Positions 23,786 to 31,009 of a DNA stretch of 35,519 nt are shown here, in pieces. Position numbers and translations under genes: made by a program. Source of the DNA: an uncultured Lachnospiraceae bacterium (GTDB lineage Bacteria > Bacillota_A > Clostridia > Lachnospirales > Lachnospiraceae); assembly GCA_947564305.1 (NCBI GenBank), contig CANOBT010000047.1, positions 1 through 35,519 of the forward strand, read 5' to 3'. The notes beneath the pieces were generated by a model, which saw only the letters and a list, made by a program, of their open reading frames with translations, was not told the DNA's origin and searched no databases. Within the stretch, counting starts at the first letter, position 1, and the number at the start of each line of letters is the position of its first letter.

Positions 23786-23912
23786 ATATATTCTGAAAGA
23801 AAACGGAATTGCCCCCACTGCAGATCTGGAAATAAATCAGAGTATTGATTTCGGTTCTACCGGAGCTGCTTTTGCGGAGGGCCAGGGTGACTTTACAGTT
23901 GAATTCGCTTGA
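23757..23912 (+). pseudogene. Fragment of an ABC-transporter substrate-binding protein
   Basis: About 50 codons in one frame (GGMPEMVFEYILKENGIAP..., FGSTGAAFAEGQGDFTVEF) match the middle of NMT1/SsuA-like periplasmic substrate-binding proteins. Those bind aromatic, sulfonate or thiamine-precursor ligands. The fragment begins at the end of the recombinase unit and stops abruptly after VEFA with TGA, where intact proteins continue. Both ends are missing, and no transporter partner gene is nearby. It is a remnant left by insertion followed by deletion. Confidence 0.7.
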
Positions 23913-23991
23913 ATACTGCACCCATGAAATCTGATACTATTTCTATGAATAACCGTGCTGCCATATTTTTCCCTAACTGAGAAAATAATCA

Positions 23992-24041
23992 AAAAAGCAT
24001 CTGGCCCACATTATTTTTACAATACTAGCCAAATGCTTTTT
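23992..24041. terminator. Bidirectional terminator left of the YitT-like gene
   Basis: AAAAAGCAT (23992-24000) pairs with ATGCTTTTT (24033-24041), with an inner GGC/GCC pair. A-runs and T-runs flank the stem on both strands. It ends the leftward membrane-protein transcript at 24071 and any rightward read-through. Confidence 0.7.
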
Positions 24042-24070
24042 GTTCTATATACCAATATTCCCCTTAACAA

Positions 24071-24772
24071 TTATGCAAAACGCAGTTTCCGTCTGGAATG
24101 TCTGGAATGCAGTGAATGTCCCTTCGTCTGATATGTCACAAATTCTACGTGGCCGTCCACCCACTCGCCTACCTTTCCAATCACTTTTCCCATTGTAAAA
24201 GCGCTCAGCAAGGTTCCGATTCCAAGTCCGCTGATTCCGCCGAGGCAGACAAATGTCAGAACCGCTGTCGCTGTCACGCAGATCAGGTCAAAGGAAACTT
24301 TAATTTTAGAAAATGCCGCGCCAGTGATATCAGATAATTCCTTTGGGAAAAGGTCTGTCGGGATAATCGGCATCTTACAGCGGTTTGACAGCGCTACTCC
24401 TATACAGATGATCATATAACTTGCCACGAAATAAAATGCGCGAAGCGGCGCTGCCGTAGGCAATACCTGAATCCATTCTTTATGTACATCTACCATCAGG
24501 CCAAATGCAAAGCCTACTCCAAAACTCAGAAGATACTGAGGCATAAATTTCTTCCGCAATACCATCAGAATCATAATCAAAACACTCTGGAAAATGTAAG
24601 TCCAGGTTCCCAGGGAACATACCGGAAGCACCTCACTCAAAGCATACGTCATACTGGAAATGGCTGATATCCCTGTTCCTGAATATAACATCAGAACAAC
24701 GCCAAAACTGTTCATAATAATAATTAACGGAAGAACAAGCTCCCCTCTAAGAAATGTTTTATGTGTATTCAT
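24071..24772 (-). CDS. YitT/YczE-like multipass membrane protein
   Basis: This 233-residue protein has about five hydrophobic segments and resembles the YczE/YyaS/YitT group (DUF6198 type), membrane proteins of unknown function. Recognisable stretches are LVLPLIIIMNSFGVVLM, CKMPIIPTDLFPKELSDITG, and GISGLGIGTLLSAFTMGKVI. The C-terminus is short and basic (HSLHSRHSRRKLRFA). GAGGAGGAATATAAA supports the start. It is divergent from a LysR gene with a perfect 9-bp dyad in between, so that regulator probably controls it. A transported substrate cannot be named. Confidence 0.78.
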   Translation of the reverse strand: MNTHKTFLRGELVLPLIIIMNSFGVVLMLYSGTGISAISSMTYALSEVLPVCSLGTWTYIFQSVLIMILMVLRKKFMPQYLLSFGVGFAFGLMVDVHKEWIQVLPTAAPLRAFYFVASYMIICIGVALSNRCKMPIIPTDLFPKELSDITGAAFSKIKVSFDLICVTATAVLTFVCLGGISGLGIGTLLSAFTMGKVIGKVGEWVDGHVEFVTYQTKGHSLHSRHSRRKLRFA

Positions 24773-24877
24773 TTTATATTCCTCCTCAAGTTAATCCATC
24801 TGTAAAATCAATCTCTGTATCATCTGCTACTAACTTATCATATCTCTTTACATAAAACAAATGAATAATTTCTATTT

Positions 24878-24900
24878 ATTCATAGACGCAATCTATGAAT
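24878..24900. promoter_or_regulatory. LysR-type dyad operator
   Basis: ATTCATAGA (24878-24886) and TCTATGAAT (24892-24900) form a perfect 9-bp inverted repeat with a 5-bp spacer. It is a 23-bp LysR-like site with a T-N11-A core. It lies in the 280-bp gap between the YitT-like gene and the LysR gene. I see no consensus promoter on either strand there, which fits an activated promoter. Confidence 0.65.
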
Positions 24901-25052
24901 TGATGTATTATTGTATCATGAATATGTGAAAGGATATGTGGAACACACCGCAGGATACAGTACAAAGTTATTATTTAAGACACCATACACATAGCAATAC
25001 TTCAGATAAATATCCTATCCCGGTTTTCCAATCCACAGAACAGAGGTGAGTC

Positions 25053-25952
25053 ATGAACTTATATCAATTGAGATATTTTGCAGAACTTGCGCAGGAACAA
25101 CATTATACGAATGCGGCCCAACGTCTGAATATATCGCAGCCAAGTCTGAGCCATGCGATTTCACAGTTACAAGAGGAGCTTGGAGTGCAATTATTTGAGA
25201 AGGCCGGCCGCGGCACCCGATTGACAGAATATGGAAATGAATTCTTTCAATGTGTAAAGCGTTCCCTGTCCATCCTGGACAACGGCATCGAGGACATGCA
25301 GCGCCATGCGAGGGGTGAAGGGCTAATCCGCTTAGGATTTCTTACACAATTGGGGGTCGAATTTATTCCGGGTCTGGCTTCCCGGTTTTTGGCACAGAAT
25401 TCTAAACATAACATTAACTTCACGTTCCATGCTGACCGGACCCCTGATCTCTTAGAAGGGTTAAAACAGCAGAAATATGATCTGGTATTCTGTGCACGGC
25501 CTGTAGAATCCGAAGATTTTTCCTGTGTCCCCATTGACCGTCAGGAACTTGTCCTAATCGTACAGGAAGATCATCCATTGGCAGACAAAGAACGCATTGC
25601 CCTGGATGATACTTTAGAATATCCATATATATTTTTCGATAACAGCACCGGACTGCGGCCTGTGATTGATGAACTGTTTGATAAAATTGGAAGACACCCG
25701 GAGATTGCATATGAAACCGACGAGGAACAAGTTATTTTCGGACTCGTTTCCCACGGATTCGGGATTGCCGTGACCCCCTACCGCGAGCTTCTTTTAAAAC
25801 TAAACGTAAAAATACTTCCCATCATTTCCCCAACCTGGGAGGGAAATATCTATATGGTTTCAAATAAGCAGGCGTATCTCACTCCGGCGGTAAAAAATTT
25901 CCGCGATTTCATATTGCAGCATCTGCTTGCACAGTCCGATTCAGTGTCATGA
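25053..25952 (+). CDS. LysR-family transcriptional regulator (adjacent to YitT-like gene)
   Basis: This 299-residue regulator has an N-terminal helix-turn-helix: HYTNAAQRLNISQPSLSHAI (about residues 17-36), then ELGVQLFEKAGRGTRLTEYG. A type-2 periplasmic-binding effector domain follows (IRLGFLTQLGVEFIPGLA, LVFCARP, LVSHGFGIAVTPYRELL). It resembles the CynR/CbbR/YtlI-like branch. AGAGGTGAGTC precedes the ATG. The divergent membrane protein is its probable target through the dyad at 24878-24900. The effector is unknown. Confidence 0.88.
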   Translation: MNLYQLRYFAELAQEQHYTNAAQRLNISQPSLSHAISQLQEELGVQLFEKAGRGTRLTEYGNEFFQCVKRSLSILDNGIEDMQRHARGEGLIRLGFLTQLGVEFIPGLASRFLAQNSKHNINFTFHADRTPDLLEGLKQQKYDLVFCARPVESEDFSCVPIDRQELVLIVQEDHPLADKERIALDDTLEYPYIFFDNSTGLRPVIDELFDKIGRHPEIAYETDEEQVIFGLVSHGFGIAVTPYRELLLKLNVKILPIISPTWEGNIYMVSNKQAYLTPAVKNFRDFILQHLLAQSDSVS

Positions 25953-26051
25953 GGGCAGAAACCCAAAGGCCTCGAGACAATCGTCAGGTATACATACCGA
26001 ATGTACACCTGGCTCGTTGCTTCACGTCAAAAAAAGAGACAAAAAAGGAGA

Positions 26052-26081
26052 GCGACTCTCAAAAATATTCTTGAGAATCGC
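26052..26081. terminator. Bidirectional terminator between LysR and YccF genes
   Basis: GCGACTCTCAA (26052-26062) pairs with TTGAGAATCGC (26071-26081) with one mismatch and an 8-nt loop. On the minus strand it is followed by TCTCC and six T residues, ending the YccF transcript. On the plus strand T residues follow after about 15 nt. Confidence 0.65.
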
Positions 26082-26108
26082 CCTTCTGTGCCAATTTTTT
26101 GAAAATAT

Positions 26109-26468
26109 TTAGTACACCACGGCCCCAAACGGCATGAGCGCCAATTTTGCCAGCTTAAAATGCTGCATACCGAACGGAATCCCTATAATCGTGATACACA
26201 AAAGTCCGCCGATAGCCAGATGTTCTATGGCGAGCGGTAGGCCGGATACAAGCAGCCAGATTACATTTAAAAGCAGAGAACCTGCCCCGCCTCCATACTG
26301 CACTTCCTTCCCAAAGGGAAAGAAACTGAGCTGTGAAAACTTAAAACACTGCATTCCAACAGGAATCCCTACAATTGTTATACACCAAAGGCATCCTGCA
26401 AGACACCAGCTTAATCCGGTGAATGCACCGCCAAATACAAACCATAATAAATTACCTAAACATCCCAT
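26109..26468 (-). CDS. YccF-family inner membrane protein
   Basis: This 119-residue protein is built from two YccF repeats, each with a hydrophobic segment and the signature CITIVGIPVGMQCFKFSQLS or its second copy CITIIGIPFGMQHFKLAKLA, ending in LxPFG. YccF proteins are small membrane proteins of unknown function. The start is set at MGCLGNLL because GAGGAGGAAAAAT lies directly upstream; nine earlier codons have no ribosome site. It follows an unknown helical protein by 90 bp. It is probably in the transcript that begins at the candidate Mn2+ riboswitch. Confidence 0.88.
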   Translation of the reverse strand: MGCLGNLLWFVFGGAFTGLSWCLAGCLWCITIVGIPVGMQCFKFSQLSFFPFGKEVQYGGGAGSLLLNVIWLLVSGLPLAIEHLAIGGLLCITIIGIPFGMQHFKLAKLALMPFGAVVY

Positions 26469-26558
26469 ATTTTTCCTCCTCGAATTCATAATCATTGATT
26501 TTAAACAAAACTGAGAAACCGACTGTTTACCTGCCTGTCGCCTCTTCTATAAAATATG

Positions 26559-26981
26559 TTACAATGTCTGCTTTAGTTCCACCATCAATGTTTCTACATA
26601 ACAAATCGCTTCTTCCACCTGCTCCCTTGCATCTGCAATTTTGGACTGCACCAGAGAATCCGACACCAGGCCGTCAAAGAAGAAATCTGCAAAAGATAAA
26701 AAGCTGCTGACCTCCATGCGCAGATTCATCGGTATCTCTACATCACCTACTTCTTTTTGGAAACGCTGTAAGTCTCTTTTTGCTATTTCTATGCATTCCG
26801 CCGCTTCCTTCATTCTCGAATGTTTCATCACATCCGTGATAAAGGCGCCTCCAAGCAAATCAACAATCCCCCATTTTCTTGCACTTTCCAACTTCTCCTT
26901 TGCTGCTTTTAAACTCGCCAACGCACGCGCGCCGGCTCCGACTGCCTCTCTGATCTCCTGTTTCATACTTTCGTCTGACAT
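26559..26981 (-). CDS. Uncharacterised helical protein behind the riboswitch-like leader
   Basis: This 140-residue protein of unknown function has no signal peptide or clear membrane span. It is predicted almost wholly helical, with a charged N-terminal helix (REAVGAGARALASLKAAKEK). A conserved-looking glycine turn, KWGIVDLLGGAFITDVMKHS (36-55), is followed by a longer coiled region (IEIAKRDLQRFQKEVGDVE). The start at MSDESMKQ is chosen because GTGAGGAAAAGG precedes it; a start ten codons earlier lacks a site. It is the first gene after the leader at 27095-27228 and is followed by YccF. If the leader senses Mn2+, this protein may belong to metal homeostasis (inference). Confidence 0.7.
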   Translation of the reverse strand: MSDESMKQEIREAVGAGARALASLKAAKEKLESARKWGIVDLLGGAFITDVMKHSRMKEAAECIEIAKRDLQRFQKEVGDVEIPMNLRMEVSSFLSFADFFFDGLVSDSLVQSKIADAREQVEEAICYVETLMVELKQTL

Positions 26982-27094
26982 TTCCTTTTCCTCACTTTCT
27001 TTTGTAAACATCTTGTTACATTGTCAGCAAGATCCTGTGGCTTTATGTCTGTTTGATAAGAAGAGAGTGCTCCGTCTTCGCCCGATATGGTAAT

Positions 27095-27228
27095 AAAAAA
27101 GACTCTTATCATGACACTAGCCACAATAAAAGTCTTGCTATCTCATTTGATACGGATACCTCTCGGTATCGACTGACGGTTTCAAACCCATCCGATTCCG
27201 GATGTTCAGCTACTCCCTTTCAATTGCT
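27095..27228 (-). ncRNA. yybP-ykoY-like (Mn2+) riboswitch with overlapping terminator
   Basis: The leader starts just after a consensus promoter. It contains GGGAGTAGC (27217-27209), like the conserved loop of yybP-ykoY RNAs, followed by a 6-bp hairpin at 27204-27189 and an ATACC/GGTAT hairpin at 27170-27155 near an ACCGTCAGTCGATACC stretch. A closing helix P1 pairs CAATTGAAAG (27226-27217) with CTTTTATTG (27132-27124). The 3' arm of P1 overlaps the left arm of a terminator: AAGACTTTTAT (27136-27126) with ATAAGAGTCTT (27109-27099), then T6. P1 formation would therefore prevent termination, the ON logic known for Mn2+-binding members. The class assignment is by eye; the mutually exclusive helices are seen directly. 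Confidence 0.62.
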
Positions 27229-27235
27229 TGACAAA

Positions 27236-27264
27236 AATATATCACTCTCATGTCCTTCTGTCAA
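27236..27264 (-). promoter_or_regulatory. Promoter of the riboswitch-like leader
   Basis: On the minus strand TTGACA (27264-27259) and TATATT (27241-27236) are exactly 17 bp apart. Transcription would start about 7 nt downstream, just before the P1 helix of the leader. Confidence 0.8.
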
Positions 27265-27296
27265 GCATCTTAAGGAAATCTTTAGTTTTCTTTATA

Positions 27297-28055
27297 CTAA
27301 TGGTGTCCATGTCCTCCATGATGGTGTCCGTAGCCGCCGCCCTGGCCATAACCCTGACCGCATCCGCCTTGATAACCATACCCCTGATCAGCTTGATAAT
27401 TATTATAATCTGTAGTCTGACCTCCATAATAGGTATCATCTACATACGTATTCCCGCCGCCATTCGACGTGGCGCCATTATTCCAATTATCCTGATATTG
27501 ATATCCGCCATTATTCGCACAATAGCCACTGTTAGGGCAATCTGAATAAGGGCACAATCCCTGACCAATACAATAACCATGAGGACAGAGGGCTTGTTCT
27601 GCCACAACAGTCGTGTCTACTGTGGTTGATACAACCGCATTCTCTACAGGCGCTTCCACTGTCTGGACTGCAGATGTATCCGTCTGTACCGGCGCGGTAT
27701 TCGCTGCTGCAGAAGCAGTGTCTGCTTTTGTATCAGACTTTGACGCTGTGGCATCCTCTGCCTGTGATGCTTTTGTATCTGCCTTTGCTGAGGTCATATC
27801 ATCCTTTTTGGCAGTGCTGGCTATAAACGCTTTTTTCTCCATCGGGCTTGATTTTGTATATGACAGCACCCGCTTTCCTGCAATAGCTGCCACATCGCAA
27901 AGCGACGAACCTGCACATCCATCCCTAACGGCATCCTGGCACCAGGAAATGCAAGGCCGCACAAACTGACTGCCCCTGGAAGAAGCTGCATAACCGGTGA
28001 TACCTGTGGTTACCACAGCAGTTAAAATAACTGCCGAGGCGAGTATTTTTTTCAT
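27297..28055 (-). CDS. Secreted Cys/Gly/His-rich protein
   Basis: This 252-residue protein has a Sec signal (MKKILASAVILTAVVTTGIT, cleavage near GYAA). A Cys-bearing segment (C35, C39, C47, C53) is followed by a long Ala/Thr/Asp/Lys low-complexity linker (about 70-150). A tight array C157-x4-C162-x5-C168-x4-C173-x5-C179 comes next, then a Gly/Tyr/Asn-rich tail ending in HHHGGHGHH. I recognise no family. Regular Cys spacing plus a terminal His cluster suggests metal binding outside the membrane, but structural disulfides are equally possible. The start at 28055 has GGGAGG at 8-nt spacing. It has its own promoter and lies next to the Mn2+-riboswitch-like unit and the NatAB operon. Confidence 0.72.
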   Translation of the reverse strand: MKKILASAVILTAVVTTGITGYAASSRGSQFVRPCISWCQDAVRDGCAGSSLCDVAAIAGKRVLSYTKSSPMEKKAFIASTAKKDDMTSAKADTKASQAEDATASKSDTKADTASAAANTAPVQTDTSAVQTVEAPVENAVVSTTVDTTVVAEQALCPHGYCIGQGLCPYSDCPNSGYCANNGGYQYQDNWNNGATSNGGGNTYVDDTYYGGQTTDYNNYQADQGYGYQGGCGQGYGQGGGYGHHHGGHGHH

Positions 28056-28104
28056 TTCCATTACCTCCCTAAAAATCTGAAATACTCTGTTTTCTCCTAA
28101 CCAC

Positions 28105-28133
28105 ATCTTATCTGGAAAAGTCTCTTTTGTCAA
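28105..28133 (-). promoter_or_regulatory. Promoter of the secreted protein gene
   Basis: On the minus strand TTGACA (28133-28128), a 17-bp spacer and TAAGAT (28110-28105) lie 50 bp before the start codon. The gene is thus probably transcribed separately from the ABC operon upstream. Confidence 0.75.
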
Positions 28134-28157
28134 CCTATCTGCAGCATCTTATATAAA

Positions 28158-29366
28158 TTATATCGCCATCACCTTTTCGCTTTCAAATGCTTTTGCGATG
28201 ACTCCAACTAACACTGCCCCAAGCACTAGTGTGATACCCAGTGTCATCCCATATTGCATGCTCGTCACTTCCTGTGTCAGAATTCCCTGTAGTGTAATGG
28301 AGGTATTATAGATTGGAATCATATAGAACCAGTCTTTCGGTGTACTTGTTGTAAACATGGTCAGGATTCCTAGAACCAGGACCAACATATATATAGGCGT
28401 CACATAAGAGCTTGCCTCTTTTACTGTTTTTGCAAATACAGAGATTAGTACAATGATAGCCGAATATAAGAAAGCAATCGCCACCAAAAGCACCGCCAGC
28501 ATCACAATCTGCTGTGCACTGAGCGTCAGACTGATTCCTAAATCTTCTCCAGATGCCCCTCCAAGCATCTGGGGCATAAAAATCACCATCGCTGCCACAT
28601 AGACTACCGATGAAACTCCCGAAATAATCATCAAAGCAAACACCTTTCCAAGCACGATGGAACTCCGCTTGATTGGAGATACCAAAAGACTCGCCATGGT
28701 TCCCCGCTCTTTCTCTCCTGCCACCATGTCTGTTCCAATCCCCATAGCGCCTGCGAACAGCAGAATGGTTACGAAATAAGGAAGCATCATTCCTAATACT
28801 TTCCCCCCGGCCTTCTGTTCATCCTGAATAATCATATCCGGATTATCGGAATTCACAGTAAATACAGTCAGTTTTTGCATGTCTTCGACCCGCTGTGCCA
28901 AAAGAGTCTGACGGTACATTTCCAATATTCCTGTGGATATCATGTTATAGGCAGCCTGCGAATATTCTTCAGAGGGATTATAATAAGTCTTCACCTGTAC
29001 GACCTCATCACCAGTGTGATAATCTGACACGGCCTCCTGGAAATTCTCTGGGAATTCAATCCAGAGATCCGCATCTCCGCTTAGGATGCTCTCTCTCACC
29101 GCCCCCCTGTCTTCCACAGGATAAAGACTATAGGAAATATCCGTCTGGTTCAAAAATTCTCTAAAGTCATCTGGTTCATTCTCCACATAAATCACAGGAA
29201 CATGCGCCTCCACATCCTCCTCTGCCTTCATACTCATATTGCTGACCAGGCTCATCACTACAATCATAATAATAACAGGAAGGAAAAATACGGAAAACAT
29301 CATTTTTACGTCTTTAAATACACGGGTCAGCTCCTTACCGCAGATTTGTCCGATTCCGCTCATCAT
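28158..29366 (-). CDS. natB: ABC-2 type permease (NatB-like)
   Basis: This 402-residue exporter subunit has a first membrane helix (FSVFFLPVIIMIVVMSLVSN), then a large extracytoplasmic domain (about 45-190). Five to six helices follow, with the family-typical cytoplasmic GTDMVAGEKERGTMASLLVS before the helix pair. It resembles NatB, the partner of NatA in Na+ extrusion in Bacillus, though many ABC-2 exporters of this type move other substrates. Its start overlaps the ATPase stop by 4 bp (ATGA), so translation is coupled. Symbol by similarity only. Confidence 0.83.
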   Translation of the reverse strand: MMSGIGQICGKELTRVFKDVKMMFSVFFLPVIIMIVVMSLVSNMSMKAEEDVEAHVPVIYVENEPDDFREFLNQTDISYSLYPVEDRGAVRESILSGDADLWIEFPENFQEAVSDYHTGDEVVQVKTYYNPSEEYSQAAYNMISTGILEMYRQTLLAQRVEDMQKLTVFTVNSDNPDMIIQDEQKAGGKVLGMMLPYFVTILLFAGAMGIGTDMVAGEKERGTMASLLVSPIKRSSIVLGKVFALMIISGVSSVVYVAAMVIFMPQMLGGASGEDLGISLTLSAQQIVMLAVLLVAIAFLYSAIIVLISVFAKTVKEASSYVTPIYMLVLVLGILTMFTTSTPKDWFYMIPIYNTSITLQGILTQEVTSMQYGMTLGITLVLGAVLVGVIAKAFESEKVMAI

Positions 29367-30139
29367 AATGCCGCCCCCTTTCTTTCTCTGTAAAGTTCAA
29401 AAAATGCATCCTCTAAATCCGCAGCCCCTGTCTCCTGCAAAATTTCTTCAAGCCTTCCTTCCGCAACCTTCTGCCCATCAATAATCACGCCAATCCTGTC
29501 GCAGATCTTTTCTGCCTCAGACATAATATGAGTAGAAATAATGACGAGCTTTCCTTCATTCTTCAATTTTTTCAAATAGTCCGTCACGCCCCTGGCTGTC
29601 ACCACATCCAATCCATTGGTCGGCTCGTCAAAGATTACGATATCCGGATCATGGACCAGACATACTGCAATGGCCGCCTTCTGCCCCATCCCTGTGGACA
29701 ATTCTTTAATCTTCTTATGTGCAAAATCCTTGATTTCAAAATAGTCAAATAATTCTTCTTTCCTTGCCTGCAGTTTCTCCTGCGGAACATGATGCAGCTT
29801 TCCAAAAAAATCAAACATATAGTCCACGGAAAACTGCGGGTCCAGCTTAATGTCTCCGGTCAGAAATCCGATTTTCTCCCTCACCTGTTCCGGTTCTTTC
29901 TGCACCTCATGTCCGGCAACATAAATCTCCCCCTTGGTGGGGCGGATAATGGTGGAAATACAACGAAGCGTCGTGGTCTTTCCTGCCCCGTTGGGACCTA
30001 AGAGCCCATAGATTTCCCCCGGCACTGCCCGCAGACTCAGGTCATCTACCGCTGTCTTCAATGGGTCCTTCGTCTTGGATTCTTTCATCTGCTTCTTGTT
30101 CAGTTTATAAATCTTTGTCAAATTTCTGATTTCAATCAT
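29363..30139 (-). CDS. natA: ABC transporter ATPase (NatA-like)
   Basis: This 258-residue ATPase has Walker A GPNGAGKTT (48-56), a signature LSTGMGQK (147-154, the LSxGMxQK variant typical of NatA/ABC-2 exporters), Walker B IVIFDEP (167-173) and the switch His in ISTHIMSEAE. The start is set at the second of two close ATG codons, because AAAGGG then has 8-nt spacing. Longer frames upstream read non-family sequence. It is preceded by a small membrane protein and an XRE regulator in the same operon. About 98 bp separates it from the membrane protein gene; that gap contains an ATACA/TGTAT dyad of unknown meaning. Confidence 0.88.
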   Translation of the reverse strand: MIEIRNLTKIYKLNKKQMKESKTKDPLKTAVDDLSLRAVPGEIYGLLGPNGAGKTTTLRCISTIIRPTKGEIYVAGHEVQKEPEQVREKIGFLTGDIKLDPQFSVDYMFDFFGKLHHVPQEKLQARKEELFDYFEIKDFAHKKIKELSTGMGQKAAIAVCLVHDPDIVIFDEPTNGLDVVTARGVTDYLKKLKNEGKLVIISTHIMSEAEKICDRIGVIIDGQKVAEGRLEEILQETGAADLEDAFFELYRERKGAAL

Positions 30140-30237
30140 AGACATCACCCTTTCATTTCTTCTTATTCCCGCAAAGCAACTAGCCAAATGTACATACAGG
30201 CATGTATATTTGACGACTGCCGCCAGGTTCAAAACAG

Positions 30238-30711
30238 TCACATCTTCTTTTCATAGACCAACCTTCCTGCAATAAACAGGATAAAGTACAGCATGATCAG
30301 CCCCCATACCGTCCAGAATACTTCCATGCTGAAAAATCCGGAAACCAACATAATGACATACCCTGTCAGAATCAGCAATACCCCTGCCGTATAATGTGCT
30401 TTCAAAGTGACCTGGATATTCCTCTCGTCCGTTTCCTTTAACCGTTTCATACGCAGTTTCTTTTCATCTTTCAATAGATTCCTGAGCCTCACAAACCATA
30501 CAACACTGACTGCCAAAATTCCACATCCCAGTCCCATATATAGTCCGGATACAAAAGCCTTCTCATCCTCCATCTGTAATAGAAACATAGAAACAACGAT
30601 AGATAGCGCCCCTAGCAGAATCAACACTGGGATAAATTTTCTTCTTTTTTTCAATACTATTCTGTACTCTTCGTCCGTCTTTGCCGGTTCCCACATTGAT
30701 TTGAACCACAT
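30238..30711 (-). CDS. Small four-helix membrane protein in the NatAB operon
   Basis: This 157-residue protein has two pairs of hydrophobic helices (FIPVLILLGALSIVVSMFLL, GLYMGLGCGILAVSVVWFV, then TAGVLLILTGYVIMLVSG and VFWTVWGLIMLYFILF). A charged KDEKKLRMKRLKETDERN stretch in the middle resembles DUF2178/DUF3784-like proteins that accompany XRE regulators and ABC exporters. A perfect GAGGAGGAAAACGT precedes the ATG even though it overlaps the XRE gene by 55 bp. Function unknown; it may be a transporter accessory or signal sensor. Confidence 0.75.
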   Translation of the reverse strand: MWFKSMWEPAKTDEEYRIVLKKRRKFIPVLILLGALSIVVSMFLLQMEDEKAFVSGLYMGLGCGILAVSVVWFVRLRNLLKDEKKLRMKRLKETDERNIQVTLKAHYTAGVLLILTGYVIMLVSGFFSMEVFWTVWGLIMLYFILFIAGRLVYEKKM

Positions 30712-30917
30712 ACGTTTTCCTCCTCTAAGTCAAATATAAAAACATCCTCAATCTGCATTCCAAAAAACTGAGCAATCTTATGAGCCAGGACTAAGGAGGC
30801 CTTATATCTCCCATTTTCCAGGGAAATGATAGTCTGCCGTGTCACTTCCACCGCATCTGCAAGCTCATTCTGAGTAATCCGCCACTCTTTCCTCAGTTCT
30901 TGTATCCTATTTTTCAC
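30657..30917 (-). CDS. XRE-family helix-turn-helix regulator
   Basis: This 86-residue Cro/CI-type repressor shows RIQELRKEWRITQNELADAV with VTRQTIISLENGRYKASLVL, then IEDVFIFDLEEE. This is the compact form that often heads ABC-exporter operons. The body ends near residue 67; an extra tail of about 18 residues overlaps the next gene. I choose the GTG at 30917, preceded by a G-rich ribosome site (GAG plus a nine-G run). A GTG nine codons further upstream would put the G tract inside the coding region. Three TTTACA boxes around its promoter are the likely autoregulatory sites. Confidence 0.83.
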   Translation of the reverse strand: MKNRIQELRKEWRITQNELADAVEVTRQTIISLENGRYKASLVLAHKIAQFFGMQIEDVFIFDLEEENVCGSNQCGNRQRRTKSTE

Positions 30918-30921
30918 ATCG

Positions 30922-30930
30922 CCCCCCCCC
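30922..30930 (-). repeat. Nine-G homopolymer at the XRE ribosome site
   Basis: Nine consecutive C on the plus strand (G in the mRNA) sit 5 nt before the chosen GTG start and supply its Shine-Dalgarno sequence. Length change by slippage would alter spacing, or, if the upstream GTG is used, the reading frame. It is a candidate phase-variation tract. Confidence 0.6.
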
Positions 30931-31009
30931 TCAAATTTTTGCACTTTCTAGAGAGTCCTGTTCTCTATCTTCCCGAAAGCACTTGAGTCTTAAAATTATG
31001 TCCCTTGAT

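Noticed and set aside
26641..27093. 150-codon plus-strand frame opposite the unknown 140-residue protein
   Set aside because: Antisense to a gene with a good ribosome site and coherent helical protein; the plus-strand product is Ser/Cys-rich noise and runs into the riboswitch terminator.
27613..27969. 118-codon plus-strand frame in the secreted protein gene
   Set aside because: It mirrors the Ala/Thr-rich low-complexity linker of the minus-strand gene and has no start signal.
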